Source of the DNA: Haemonchus contortus
Lineage: Eukaryota > Nematoda > Chromadorea > Rhabditida > Trichostrongylidae
Direction: 5' to 3'
NCBI GenBank assembly: GCA_000469685.2
Contig: LS997567.1
Location: 20,581,608-20,645,607 of the forward strand
DNA length: 64,000 nt
Shown here: piece after piece, positions 1-10,751 of the stretch
Layout: each line of letters begins with the position of its first letter
How positions within the stretch are numbered: the first letter of the stretch is position 1
Program-made: the position numbers and the translations under genes
The notes under the pieces: generated by a model
What the model was told of the DNA's origin: nothing
Databases searched by the model: none
The model's input: only the letters and a program-made list of their open reading frames with translations

Positions 1-284
1 AACGCCGTATTGGACGCGCACTTCCCCGATTACTGGGGTGAGGACATCTGGTCTCCCTCCTCGCCAGACCCAACCCAATGCACTTCTCCGTATGGGGGTA
101 CTTGGAAAGCAAAATCGGAGGACGCTCCTACCCCACGTTGGACGCTCTGAAGGTGGCGCTTCAGAAGGCGTGGGACGATATCGACGTCGACTACCTGCGG
201 CGTACGGTCGATTCAGTCGTCGAGCGTCTGAATTTTTGTGTAAGAGCAAAAGGATCGAACTTGAACATCTGCTGTCCTAAGTGA
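1..284 (+). pseudogene. Tc1/mariner-like transposase, broken C-terminal end
   Basis: This is the C-terminal part of a DDE transposase, which would cut and join transposon ends at TA targets. From base 1 the first frame reads a W-S-P-S-S-P-D motif, the third catalytic acidic box of the family. From base 72 another frame continues with N-P-M-H-F-S-V-W and then a helical tail ending in a TAA/TGA stop pair near 284. The switch is explained by loss of one base near 69-72, so the copy cannot make the full protein. The upstream catalytic residues lie outside the window. The x-S-P-D-x-N-P-x-x-x-x-x-W signature is well established for this superfamily; the exact subfamily is not certain. Confidence 0.72.
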
Positions 285-329
285 TCCTGTAGTTCTATTC
301 TATTCCATGTGGCGTCCTATACTTTTTAG

Positions 330-656
330 CTACCATGTACAATCTCTGCACTCAACACTCCTCCTTACGGGTTCCATTGAGAATATGACATCAATTTGCG
401 GCAAAATAAGGAGTCGATTTTCTTTGACATTTTCTAATTTTCGAAGGAGTTTTTCGCCGGAACTTAAAGAGGCGGCAGCGAGGCACTCCTCTGTCGTAGA
501 CATCTCTTTGTTGTCTGCAAGACTGCTATGGTACACCCTATCATAGATCAAAATTTCTCCCTTGGTATGGCCCCAAACTTCGAACTTCCTCAAGCCCGAA
601 TCATAAAACAATGTTTTTTCTTTTCCGCTGGGGGAAAAAGAATAATTACATAGCAC
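330..656 (-). repeat. Coding-like dispersed repeat, copy 1 (open 108-codon frame)
   Basis: Read on the minus strand this copy keeps an open frame of 108 codons. It contains F-Y-D-x-G-L-x-K-F-E-V-W, the peptide D-N-K-E-M-S-T-T and a C-terminal E-C-R-D-C. Two further copies follow on the plus strand at 657-1030 and 1505-1890, and both carry stops in the equivalent frame. Copies 1 and 2 meet head to head near 656, so 330-990 is an inverted repeat with arms of about 325 bp. I do not recognise the product. It may be a fragment of a transposon gene or of a dispersed host gene. The open frame could be chance survival of a young copy. Confidence 0.5.
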
Positions 657-1030
657 TTTTTACGGAGAATCTAATAGTATACAATTAAATTGCAAAAATT
701 CAAGCGGCAAGAGGAAAAAACAATTTTGTAATTTGAGCGGGACGATAAGCGAAGTTTGGAGCCATACCAAGAGAAAACTGTTGATCTTTGATAAAGTGTA
801 CCATAATAGCTTCGCAGAACACAACGTTTAGTCTACGTAGTGGATTGCCTCGCTCTGTCTCCTCAGGTTCCGGAGAAAAATTCCTCCAAAAATGGAAAAT
901 GCCAAAAAAATCGACTCCGTTATTTTGCCATAAATTGATGTCATACTCTCAATGGAATCTGTAAGGGGGAGAATTGAGTGCAGAGACCGTAGATGCACTT
1001 ATCTACAGCCTCCACATTATAAATGAACGA
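657..1030 (+). repeat. Coding-like dispersed repeat, copy 2 (decayed)
   Basis: This is the plus-strand counterpart of the repeat at 330-656. It shares the segment around ACGGAGAATCTAATAGTATA and the stretch from the E-V-W-S-H-T-K peptide through the I-D-V-I-L-S-M peptide. It has in-frame stops and indels relative to copy 1. It ends at a block, CATTATAAATGAACGATGGA, that also ends copy 3. Confidence 0.6.
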
Positions 1031-1490
1031 TGGAAACCGCCCCTTCAGACCGCCTCAGAACTCCCATTCCAACTGCCCTACATTCCCGCCATTACAGTAA
1101 CCCGTCTCCTGCAGATCTTGCTCCCACTCAAACAATTGTTCAAGCCCCCCCCTCCCACCTTTTTACCACCGCCCCTTCAGACCGCCTCACAACTCCTATA
1201 CAAACAGCCCCACTTTCCCGCCACTACAATACTCCGTCCCCTGCAGTTCTTACCCCCCCCCCCCCCACTAAAGTAATCATTAACCGATCTAACCCTCCTC
1301 GCCACTTCAGTACCGCGCCACCAGCAGATCTAATCTACCATTCATATAATTATCGTTCGAAAGCCTCCGAATTCCCACCACTACAGTACCCTGCCGCATG
1401 CGTATCCAAACACGCCCTGCAGGAAATCGCTCAGAGACAGGCTCGCTGCAAAAAGTGGTTGTGGAGGGAAGTTTTCTTCACGAGTTGACA
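1030..1490 (+). repeat. Pro/Thr/Ser-rich open frame made of tandem repeats of about 130-145 bp
   Basis: An open frame of 152 codons (1030-1488) is built from repeats that begin ACCGCCCCTTCAGACCGCCT at 1036 and 1168, with a shorter diverged unit at about 1312. Each unit encodes a T-A-P-S-D-R-L peptide, then S-R-H-Y and P-S-P-A. A C14 run lies at 1253-1266. The array sits between copies 2 and 3 of the coding-like repeat. It could be a degenerate low-complexity coding region or simply a CT-biased minisatellite. No domain is recognised. Confidence 0.45.
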
Positions 1491-1504
1491 TATATATCAT
1501 TCGA

Positions 1505-1890
1505 TAGGATTTTTTACGGGGAATCTAACAGTGTACAACGCAGCTACAAAATATCAACGGAAAGCGAAAAACTTTGTTTTATGATTTGGGCTTGACGAAA
1601 TTCGAAGTTTGGAGCCATACCAAGGGAGAAGTTTCGATCTATGATAGGGCGTGCCATTACAGACTCGCAGACAACAAAGAGATGTCTACGACAGTATAGT
1701 GCCTCAACGCCATCTCCTCAGATTCCGAAGATGAATTCCTTCAAAAATTTGAGAACGTCAAAAAAATCGATTCCGTTATTTTGCCTTAAATTGATGCCAT
1801 ATTCTCAATGAAACCTGTAATAATGAACGTTGAGTGCAGGTAGATGCACTTATCTGGGGTCTCCACATTAGAAATGAACGATGGAGACTG
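1505..1890 (+). repeat. Coding-like dispersed repeat, copy 3 (decayed)
   Basis: This copy begins with ACGGGGAATCTAACAGTGTA and follows the same order of blocks as copies 1 and 2, ending at TCCACATTAGAAATGAACGA. The peptide frame is recognisable (F-Y-D-L-G-L-T-K-F-E-V-W and A-D-N-K-E-M-S-T-T) but carries several stops. Confidence 0.6.
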
Positions 1891-2949
1891 AACAAAACCA
1901 ACAATCATTTCCAGATTGTACTGAGTAAAGACGAGTACATGGCGCGATCCAAAGCAAATTCTGAACAGATTTTCTTCAGGGACCAATGAGTCCCTACAGA
2001 CACTGAAGCGTGCACCCCATTTGCATGCAAACACTTTGCGGATGGAGCTCGAAAGCATGGCGCAATCCAGAATAAAGCATTTTTAACATTCTAAGGTATC
2101 AACTTGTAGAGCTCGATGACTGATTCAACGGTATTTTTTCTCCTCGATTACTTTATTTTGAAGCGATTTATAAAAAAAGACGAAAAAGACGCAAGTTTTT
2201 CGCGAAAATCCTTTTCTCGTGAAAATTTGAGTTCTTACGGCGAGTACTGTACACGTTATGAATAGAATACGACAAGGAACACCTGGGAGGGCATTCCCTG
2301 TTATTTGGCCATATTCCCACATCATTCACGAAAAAAAGTTGAGGTAATGATCGGCAACTTGAGAATACTAGCTGATTATCACGTTTTGCAGGATGAACAG
2401 TTGCTCAGTGGGACAGTAAATGTGAAAAGCGAGTAGAACAGGAAATTGACGAACAATCCATTCGCTGAGCAACAAAGAATACATATAAGTCATCTTCATC
2501 ATTGATCTATAATCGGCTGGTAATTTTTCGCCACCTGCGAGGGAATCGTTGCAATGGTGCTCAAAGAGAAAGAAAGTCAATTGTTGTAGTGTGGTCTTCA
2601 GCGGGCTGCTGCAGAGATTGTTAATGGGAACAAGAACTGATTATTGAGGGTGACGGCTGAGAAGCAGTAGACCTTAAGTAGAGCAGAGACGATGACATGA
2701 GGATCGGGTGGTGTAGAGGAAGACGGGTAAAACAATCTCATGGAAGCTCCTTGGTAGGTTAGAAGGAATATTCCCGAGTGCTACATACAAATTCGCTCAT
2801 ATACTTATGTACCACTCACCCTCGTAAAGATGTTGAAAGGTCATTAGCTATTCGAAAAACGTTGTTTTCTGTTTTTTAACGTGAACTGAGTCCCTAATAG
2901 CGTGTGAAGATACTTATTTACTTTGACACTTTGATAGCCCATCAGGGGG
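1891..2949. other. No gene recognised
   Basis: AT-rich sequence. Short open frames exist on the minus strand (2125-2325, 2368-2580) but show no family motif, splice context or compositional support. Confidence 0.6.
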
Positions 2950-4600
2950 CTCATCTCAGCGGGGACCACACCTCCTCCATACCGCCTGATCTTGCATCCA
3001 ACTTACTTTGGAACATTTGGAAAACGAATCGGCCCACCGAGTCACCGGACATCCTGATGAACTTGTTCTATTTCTCGGGAGCCACTCTGTGACTCGGAGA
3101 CTCCATCTGTCATCTGTTCGACGAAGTAGATGACCGGCTCAGCGGTGCTTTGAATGTGCCATATATTGGAGCGGGTCTTTCAAACGTGACCTTTCCTTCT
3201 CTCAAACGAGGTCTAAACTCCGCAAGCCTTGCTGCCGACTGATTTTCAGAGAACTTCTTTCCAGCGCGTGATAGGAAGTATTTAAGACTATGGCGATTGT
3301 TTTGTTGTCAGGCCACAAATCAGTCGCATAACACATCGTTGGCAGTACTGAGGCGTTGAATGTCGATGCCTTGAGGTTAGAATCGCTGACCTGGTCTGTC
3401 ACTTAACGGTTTAATCCGAAAACTGCATATGCATCACAACATCTCCGATTCAGTTCCGGAGTGATATCGTTTGCCATGTTCAGCTCTCTTCCCGGATACA
3501 CGTAGGATTCAACTCTTTGCAGAGTTTTTCCCTCCGATCATACTGTTCCCGTGTTGCACCATTTGTTGACCATTAACTGCATTTCAAAGATATTCATCTC
3601 CAAGCCTATCCGCCGGCTTACCGCGTTGAGATCGTTGATCATCTTTTTCGTTTCAACAGTGCTGCCATTCAACATCGCATACTGTAACAATGCCGTAAAA
3701 AACTTTAGAGATATCGTATCTCCTTGTCGCACCTCTCTTCGATTGGTATCTTCAGCCTTCTCTCGAACAACTGGATGAATGTTGATGTGTTTGGAAGGCA
3801 CTGTTCGCGTAGGTGGACGTAGGCGGGATCAACTCCAGCTTGCACAAGAGCGTTCTTCAAATTAGCATTTGTCTCCACGAATGCCTTCTTGTAATCCACG
3901 AAAAGAAGGGCCAAAAGAAGGCGATACTCTTGGCTTTTCTCAATAACTGAGTGACTTCTTGGATGTTCTCCATGCACGAGAAGTTTTTCCTGATTCCGGT
4001 CCGCTCTATTGGCTGGTATTCGCCCGAGATGCGTTCCAAGCGATTGAGCAGAGTTTTTGTGAACGACTTGAATACCACCGACAGTAGGCCGATGGAACGA
4101 CAGTTGGAGATGTCCTCCTTCAACTTGAGGTAGTGGCTAAAGTGTTACGCAAGAAGGGTGTGAGAGCGGTACTTCAAGAACGGAGCAAATTCGCAGGGAT
4201 ATTGTCCAAACCTGGAGCTGTTCCTTTCTTCATGTTTCTTTTCGCGTTTGCCACCTCCGATTCTAGGATACCGTGGAGCTCTTCATAAGGTGGCATCGAG
4301 CATATAGGCACAAAAATGGAAGAACGAAAGAGTTTGGGTAGAAATCTTGAACGATGTTCTTCATAGAACTTCTAGACGTTTTTACGCTTCCATCTTTGTC
4401 CAGGATAGCAGACATGACAGCTTTCTGATCTCGTTGGGATCTCGTTTGCAGCGATTGGTGCTTGATCTCGCTTCGGCTGTTTTCAGTAACTTGGTTCTCT
4501 CGTAGTCCCAAAGGGATTCCTAGACAGCCATACGGCAGGCTGTGTTGACGACGACCTCTTCCAGGTGATCGGCTCAGGATCCCCTTTGAGTGCTCTCCTT
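2950..4600 (-). mobile_element. RTE-type non-LTR retrotransposon, decayed 3' portion (subfamily B)
   Basis: Reading down the minus strand, the order is that of an RTE open frame. There is a linker (4511-4263), then a palm region with N-C-R-S-I-G-L-L-S-V-V (4123-3950), motif A as F-V-D-Y-K-K-A-F (about 3900), motif B as R-Q-G-D-T-I-S (about 3735), then the post-palm region M-I-N-D-L-N-A-V (3650). The C-terminal region follows with F-N-A-S-V-L-P-T-M-C-Y-A (about 3350) and E-W-L-P-R-N...T-R-W-A-D (3090-3010). The FADD catalytic box is missing: the frame passes directly from the post-B region to T-V-E-T-K-K, which implies a deletion of about 30 codons. Frameshifts split it into at least five frames. 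The endonuclease domain is absent, as expected for 5' truncation. Confidence 0.85.
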
Positions 4601-5150
4601 TTTGCTAAGAGTTAGGCGGCAAGAGCATTCAACCTTGGAGTTTGGGGTGTGCGAATATATTTTCGATTGCACCGCACCTAATCAAGCCCGCCTCGCACCT
4701 AGACGCGAAGTGACCTTAATGTGCGAAGGCTACGCTATGCTGCCCGCACTCGCTAATAAACGAGTTAAAACTTGTCAACTTAAGAGTATAATGACAGTTT
4801 AAAAAAAAATGAAGTCTCTCTGAAAAACGAGTTTCATGAAAGAAAAAATTCCAATATTAATTCCAACAGTTTTAGGATTTTATTTCCATGCATAATAAAG
4901 AGGGTTCAATATATTTTGACTACTCGAAAAGCAATTGGATGAGCGGGCCATTCAAAGATCTATAGTGTGAATGAAGCTAAATGAAATGGGGTGAGTCTAT
5001 TTAGTTCCACTTCTGGTTACTTCGCACCTTCCTCACCCATCCACTCACTCGCCTGCGGGGTGACCTCGCATAATTGGTTGGCTGCTGACCTCTCTGCCAG
5101 ACCACCATGCTCAGGAGTAACAATATCGATTTATGATTGAGAAACTTCTA
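4601..5150. other. No gene recognised
   Basis: A 70-codon open frame at 4590-4802 has no recognisable domain. It contains GC-richer sequence (4660-4760) of the kind seen in dispersed repeats, but no second copy was found in this window. Confidence 0.5.
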
Positions 5151-5154
5151 GAGC

Positions 5155-5388
5155 ATGAAAAATAAAATAAAGCAAAACAAAAAAATAATTATGCAACACA
5201 TTGATAATGCTACACAGAAAGCTGTGGAGGCCAAAGCAATCATTGGAAAGACCATAGGATGGGGAAAAGGATCTATCACATCATGTAAGCATTCATTCTC
5301 TTAAGACCTGCAGGCAAACTAGTTAGCAGAGTGACCTTTCTTACTTTTTTTTACAGCCTATATCGCTTTCTTTGGACACCGCCAGTAG
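5155..5388 (+). CDS. Candidate small two-exon gene, 53 codons, unidentified
   Basis: An ATG at 5155 follows an in-frame stop and opens a lysine-rich start. The first exon would end at 5284 before GTAAGC. A 72-nt intron would end in a strong nematode acceptor, a pyrimidine run plus TTTTACAG, at 5356. The second exon joins in phase (phase 1) and stops at 5386-5388. The predicted peptide contains K-A-I-I-G-K-T-I-G-W-G-K-G-S, loosely like a nucleotide-binding loop but too short to call. The support is only splice consensus and phase agreement. It may be chance, or a relic of a larger gene. Confidence 0.3.
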
Positions 5389-5458
5389 ATCACTTGTAGG
5401 TATTTAAACATGCGGATGAAAGCGTTATAAACCACCTGAGTAGTGTGATTGTCATCTT

Positions 5459-5853
5459 ATGAGCCCGATGTCTCACTTTTACTACTCTGAATTCGACTAC
5501 AGCGCCTTCTCCGGCTTGAACTCAGGATTAGCTGCTCCTGTTGTTCCTTCTTATTCCTTCAAGTCCCTGTATTTAGCTAACCCACCACAATACACTGTAC
5601 CATCCCTATTTAATGCACCTTCACCCCTTCCACCACCTGCAACCTCACCTTCTGTTACCCGAGTATTGTAGCACCAAATTCCGAGAAATTGAAGTTGTTC
5701 CAGGCGGTCAACGTTCTGGCAGGTGTCGATCGCCAACAATTGAGCGCTTTGATCGACGTTATGAGGGGTCTAAATTATGAAGCGAGGGCTGCCCTTATAC
5801 GTCTTGAGGAAGTGAGGATTGCGGAAATTGGAAACGGACCTCCACTCAACTGA
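5459..5853 (+). pseudogene. Two overlapping coding-like frames (Tyr/Pro-rich N-part, helical C-part)
   Basis: The first frame (5459-5671, ATG start) is rich in Tyr, Ser and Pro and has a P-S-P-L-P-P-P-A-T segment near its end. A second frame, open from 5614 to 5853, overlaps it by 58 nt and encodes an amphipathic segment with L-K-L-F-Q-A-V-N-V-L and E-A-R-A-A-L-I-R-L-E-E-V, with normal amino-acid composition and a proper stop. One single-base indel between 5614 and 5671 would account for both frames being parts of one protein of about 130 residues. No family is recognised. Alternatives are a sequencing error, a pseudogene, or a missed exon boundary. Confidence 0.4.
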
Positions 5854-6154
5854 CAAGACGAAATTTCGTTGGAGACTCATTTTCAGAATCCAGATGGAGC
5901 CAGAACTTTGCGAAGGAATTACCAAGGAAAGAAAAGATCTACGAGAATGAAAAGATGTGACATTCCGAGAATAATTCTGCTATTTTGACAGTAAGTAAAA
6001 TTTTACATTTTCCTGGGTTCGATGAACTCAAACAGCATAGAGCAAGCCGTCAGCGAATACAAGAATTTCAAATAAAGATGTCCAGATTTCTACGGATCTT
6101 ATTCACTGTAAGTTCTCTCTCGCTGAAGGATCCCCAGCCGGTTAATGACGAGGC
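5854..6154. other. No gene recognised
   Basis: AT-rich sequence between the candidate frame and the microsatellite; nothing further is seen. Confidence 0.5.
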
Positions 6155-6234
6155 CACATACACATACACGTACACATACACACACATACACATACACATA
6201 CACATACACATTCACATTCCCACACACATACACA
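6155..6234. repeat. (ACATAC)n-type microsatellite
   Basis: Eighty bases of alternating CA and CATA units with a few interruptions lie about 90 bp before the start of the RTE-like 5' region. Confidence 0.9.
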
Positions 6235-6451
6235 AGGATAGCCTGACAAGCTTCCGGAGTCAACCCAGCCTCCACGTCAGAGCCTGGCAAGCTATACGTT
6301 GGGTATCCACTTGCCAAAACAGTGACGTAAATTTACCTCATTCCTCTGAGCTCGAGGGAGCCCCCAATACGACAGCGTTGGGAGGACCGCTCGGGAGAGG
6401 CTGCTAAAATCTCAGGGCCAAAACAGACTGCACAAAAGGAGATGGACTGCG

Positions 6452-7185
6452 ATGGCCATCTGTACTTTTAATGCACGGAAGCTTGCATCGGAAGCGTGTA
6501 TAGAAGACCTGATGACGCAAGCTAGGAAGATCAAGTACGACGTCATCGGACTGACCGAGACGAGAAGGCATTGCGCGCTGCACGTTGTTGTTGAAACTGG
6601 AAAAGAACTGTTCCTTGGAACATCCGACAGCAGAGGCGTCGGCGGCGTAGGTGTCCTCGTCAATGCGCGCTTGGCCATAAACATCGATTCGTACGAAGGC
6701 TAACAACCCGAATCGGACATTCGCGATTGAGAAAATGTGGCTCAATCGCAGCTCTGAGCATCTTCGTTGCCTACGCACCAACATCAAGCTACGAAGAAGA
6801 GGAGCTGGAGGCGTTTTATACGGATCTGGAGAGCCTCTGCACAGGGCGACCACTTTTTCTTCAAGGTCATCGTCAGTGATTTTAACGCCAAGATTGGTCT
6901 CAGAAGAGCGGCACATCGGGACCCACAGAATGGATTGGAAAGAGCAAGGTAAAAGGCTGTTCGAGTTCATCATGTCGACCCACACCATCCATGATAACTC
7001 GCCATTCCAGAAGCCCTCTCATTTATGATGGACATGGGAGTCACCTGGTGGACAGTTCCATAATGAAATAGACATAATCTTCAATCGGAGATTTTTCCTG
7101 ACCCACGTCGCTGTTGTCCCGAAATTCTACACGGGATCGGAACATCGCCTCCGCGTTAGTTTCCGCTTCTCAGCGCATGGAGAGA
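6452..7185 (+). pseudogene. RTE endonuclease domain (APE-like), frameshifted
   Basis: The domain would nick target DNA for target-primed reverse transcription. Visible motifs are T-F-N-A-R at the start (6465), L-T-E-T-R-R with the catalytic Glu (about 6550), G-V-G-G-V-G (6640), S-D-F-N-A-K-I-G (about 6875), then the T-G-S-E-H-R-L box at 7131. In functional APE-type endonucleases that last box reads SDH; here Asp is replaced by Glu at 7140-7142. The frame changes near 6700 and again near 6870-6900. The domain order fits RTE, and the damage makes activity very unlikely. Confidence 0.8.
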
Positions 7186-7912
7186 GAGGGAGAGAGTCAT
7201 GAGGTTTTGGAAACGAAGCTTTAAGAACTCCATCAACTAGGACCACCTCGGTTCCTTTGCCAGTAGATGGGAAGATTCCGTTATCGACAACATCGATGGG
7301 GAATACAATCGGCTTCACGATGGCGCTAGGAAAGCAGAGAGTCTACCAGTAACCAAGGACGATTTTCTTCGAGGAATCTCGAGCTGATACGCCAGCGTGG
7401 AATCGCGCGAGCTACAGGCGATCATCAACAAACGTCCGAACTTGCGAAGCTATGCAGAGAAGCGATAAAAGAATATCTGATGGAGAAAAGAGCAGCAGTT
7501 ATGGACGAAGCCGCCGAGGCCGAAATGAGCATTTGCAAAACCGACGTTGTGGAGTTTGGCCAAATACAAGACCAAGATGACTTCCCTTCGTTGCCCTGAC
7601 GGAACAGTCACTGCATCTTGAAGGGCAATGAAGAAGGTCATCTACGACTTCTACTCGGATCTCTTCGACAGCCACGTCTAACTGCCTACCCGCCATTTTA
7701 GGCAAAGCGTATATATCGCTCCTTCGGTTCTCCCTTCCTTAAGACGACATGCCATCATGTCGATGAAGAACTGTACGGCGCCCGGTCCCGATAGGATCAA
7801 AACAGAACATCTGAAGAGTCTTTCACCACTCAGTGTCAGAACTCTGGCTAGGCTATTAACGCGGTATCTGTCGGAATGCAAAGTGCCCACGTCGTGAAAA
7901 ACTAGCAAGACT

Positions 7913-8590
7913 GTGTTGCTGTCTAAAAACGGAGATCCAGATGATCTTGGCAATTATCGCCCAATCTGCCTGCTGTCTGTAATCTTTGAGTTTTTCACTC
8001 GTGTAATCCTGAACAGGATTGGTAGAATATTAGATGAAGGACAGCCATGCGAGCAAGCAGGGTTTCTGAGAGGGTTCAGCACCGTCGATCATATCCACAC
8101 TCTTACAAGACTCATTGAAGTATCACGAGAGTATAAAATGCCGTTATGTCATACGTTCATCGATTTGAAGAAAGCGTTCGACATCGTTGAGACAAAAGCG
8201 GTAATTGAAGCCGTGGGCAACCAAGGCGTTCCTACTCAATATATAAGGATGCTCCGTGAGCTCGACGACACCTTCACGACCAGGATTTCGCCATTCCACA
8301 AGAGAGTCATTATCAACGTGAAGAGAGGTGTCCGGCAGGGTGATACCATTTCGCCCATACTTTTCAGTTCCGTTCTCGAGAATATCATGCGTCATTTGGA
8401 ATGGGAAGACTCGGGAGTGAAGGTCGACGGCCGCTACCTACCTCACCTCCTCTTTGCAGAGGACATCGTGCTTATAAGACCGAACATCGAGCAGGCAGAG
8501 CGAATGCTAGCCGAGTTTGACAGTGCCTGTGGAAGGATCGGCTTGAGAGTGAACTTAACGAAGACGATGTTTATGAAGAAAGGATTGGTA
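7913..8590 (+). pseudogene. RTE reverse transcriptase palm, open but with altered active site
   Basis: About 225 codons stay open. They include N-Y-R-P-I-C-L-L-S-V (7950), E-Q-A-G-F (8050), motif A F-I-D-L-K-K-A-F-D (8155), R-G-V-R-Q-G-D-T-I-S-P (8323) and the catalytic box at 8452. In RTE elements that box reads F-A-D-D; here it reads F-A-E-D, so the first metal-binding Asp is Glu. The frame runs on to 8722 only because it reads into unrelated palindromic DNA after about 8600. Conservation upstream shows that the copy is relatively young or was recently deleted. Confidence 0.85.
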
Positions 8591-8663
8591 CCTGATGCTA
8601 TGATTCGTTGTGTGAATATGTACTTACCCGTGAGGCATAGTGCGTTCAAACTCTATAATAATG

Positions 8664-8854
8664 AAGAACGGATAATGGCGGGCGGTATTAATCAATCAGT
8701 GCCGATTAGCATCTATTCTTAGATTCGCCCCTTTGAGCATAAAGCGTGTGATGCGATCGAGTCGCATCACACGCTTTATGCTGAAGGGGCGAATCTAAGA
8801 ACAGGTGCTTATCGGCACTGATTTATTATTATCGCCCGTCATTATCCGTTCTTT
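8664..8854. repeat. Near-perfect palindrome, 93-bp arms, 5-base loop
   Basis: The left arm (8664-8756) and right arm (8762-8854) are reverse complements with a handful of mismatches and the loop TCGAG. Arm landmarks are GATTCGCCCCTTTGAGCATA on the left and its complement around 8779 on the right. It lies at the 3' break of the RTE copy. A snap-back MITE or a foldback duplication created at a break are both possible. Confidence 0.9.
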
Positions 8855-10751
8855 ACTATTCGCAGTCGCTCGCATCAATAAACATCTAGTTCTTCCACAA
8901 CTGATAGGGCATTCACAGCTATGCTCCGCTTGAACACGAGACGTTCATTTTAGATGGAATTCACACAGTGGTGATGAGAATTTCGCTTTAGTGTACTGGT
9001 TTGTACAGACCAATCAATTCAATGGATATGGACTTACTGTGTGATTGACCTAGTACTAACAGCTCATTACCTCGATCAGGCCTCTAGCTTCTAGCCCTTG
9101 AATGGGTAGTCCGGCGGGTAACGGAACTTCTCCCCTATCGCGGCATTCTCCCTTGCGGCATGCAGCAAATGTCACTGCAATTACCGTAATCACCCCGCCC
9201 CCCGCCAATCGATAGGACGCGATGTTTTTCCTTGACCGACTTGCTTTTTCATTGGCTTTTATCGTTTTTTCTTCTGTTTCTTTTTAGTTTTCATGTTTAT
9301 TAGACTTGATTAATTTAAAGGACCCCTCCTGTATGAACGATGATCAAGACCACATTGGAAGTGAAAACGGCCAACCAATTCAAATAATTAAAGAACTCCC
9401 TACCTCACGAATTGCGCGCTCCAATCTTCCATCGCTATCCTGCGATAGGCGGCGGGTGCGGCGTGTGCGACGCCGTGTTAGGGGAGAAGTTCCCGGACCC
9501 TAGTCCGGCATATGAAAATTGCGCTGCAGTGTCATAGGTCGAAATAGATCAAACAGTATCGATATTCATTCAATATGTGATTGACCGAGGATACATCACT
9601 GACATCACTGAGTTCATTATATCACAAAGTATTTAGATCTGATTGATGGTACGCTTAAAGGATCTAAGTCGATATCGACTAAACTGTAATGACCAATGTA
9701 AATCTTTTTGTGATATGGACTAAATACATACATAAAGCTTAGCCTCTTAAGATTGAGAAATTCATTAAAGTCGAGGAGGTATTACGAGATAATGACAGCA
9801 AAGACTGATCGGTATTGATTAACCATTATCGATCAGAAACTATTCATACTGGGACATGCTGACTATTCATTATTTTTAAGCTCAATGGGATTGGAGGACA
9901 GAGGCAGCAGTAGATACTCCGAATTTAGCACGGAGAGGTGGAGAGCCCGGGCGATCCGACTGGAGATGAGATAAAGCTCAAAGCCAAGCAGTGAAAATAG
10001 TGCCGACAGCACATCACGAGTGAAACCACTGAGTTTTTTGAGATATTGACAAATGAGTATGCCGCTCAAGATTCACTTTCTATGCCATACCTTCTGCAAT
10101 CTGGGAATCAAGTGCGGAAAAACAATCATCATTAACGATGATTCAAGACCTTTGTCCTGATATTTCGCTAGCTAACTATTCAGTTTCAATTTGGAGAGCA
10201 TTTATCCATATGGTGCTGTTACGGTTTTGCTGCGTCATTAACTTACCATCTTACCGCTAGAAGTGAAGAAATGTAAAAGAATCTCTTATGGACGTCTGAA
10301 ACAAAAAGTTCTTACAAATGTTGATGAACGTGAAAATGGGAAATTTTCAAAAGCGTTGTTGCCACGCATCCTGAAGAGAGCCTTGAGAACACCCAAACAG
10401 AAGGCAACTTGTTGCAAATAGTATCGTTGGCAAGCAATGTGCGCTTCTTTGAGCTAACTAGCCCGGTTGTTGGCGTCAATCACACCCCCCCCCCCCCCCA
10501 GTTCCCATAACAAGCCAAATATACAAGTATAAGTTACAACCGATTTGCAGTAGTACACTGCAAAAGTTGATTCTCAAAGCTGCACTGCATTTCTCATGAT
10601 TTTGTCGTTTCCTTTTGCCAGTTCCATATAAATATGTATCACAAGGCGTGTTTTTAAATGGACACGGCCATAGTGAAAGCAGTAGACCAATCGGTCGATA
10701 GCGAATGGTCAATTGAAGTTGAACGTTCGGTCAAGAAGCGATCCAGTCAAA
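8855..10751. other. No gene recognised; C15 run at 10,485-10,499
   Basis: A 15-base motif, GGAACTTCTCCCCTA, occurs at about 9123 and inverted at about 9480, flanked in both places by CCGG-rich sequence. This may be the eroded termini of a 0.4-kb element. No supported coding frame is seen. A pure run of 15 C is present at 10,485-10,499. Confidence 0.5.

Larger units (their letters stand above)
6320..8640 (+). mobile_element. RTE-type non-LTR retrotransposon, near full-length but broken (subfamily A)
   Basis: This copy holds, in order on one strand, a 5' leader, an apurinic-type endonuclease, a linker and a reverse transcriptase up to just past the palm. It breaks off near 8640 beside a palindromic insertion, so the usual thumb and C-terminal region is missing. 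At least four frame changes and several stops interrupt the single frame expected for RTE. Linker landmarks are visible, such as S-V-I-D-N-I-D-G-E-Y-N-R (7275) and N-C-T-A-P-G-P-D-R-I (7770-7800), where the acidic PGPD region precedes the palm. It is the same subfamily as the copies at 26.5, 37.4 and 47.6 kb. Confidence 0.88.

Noticed and set aside
8600..8722. C-terminal 40 codons of the reverse transcriptase frame as real protein
   Set aside because: The RTE similarity stops near 8,600; the remaining codons lie in the flank and in the palindrome arm.
9120..9500. TIR element defined by GGAACTTCTCCCCTA inverted words
   Set aside because: The match is only about 15 bp with imperfect flanks; too weak to list as an element without other copies.
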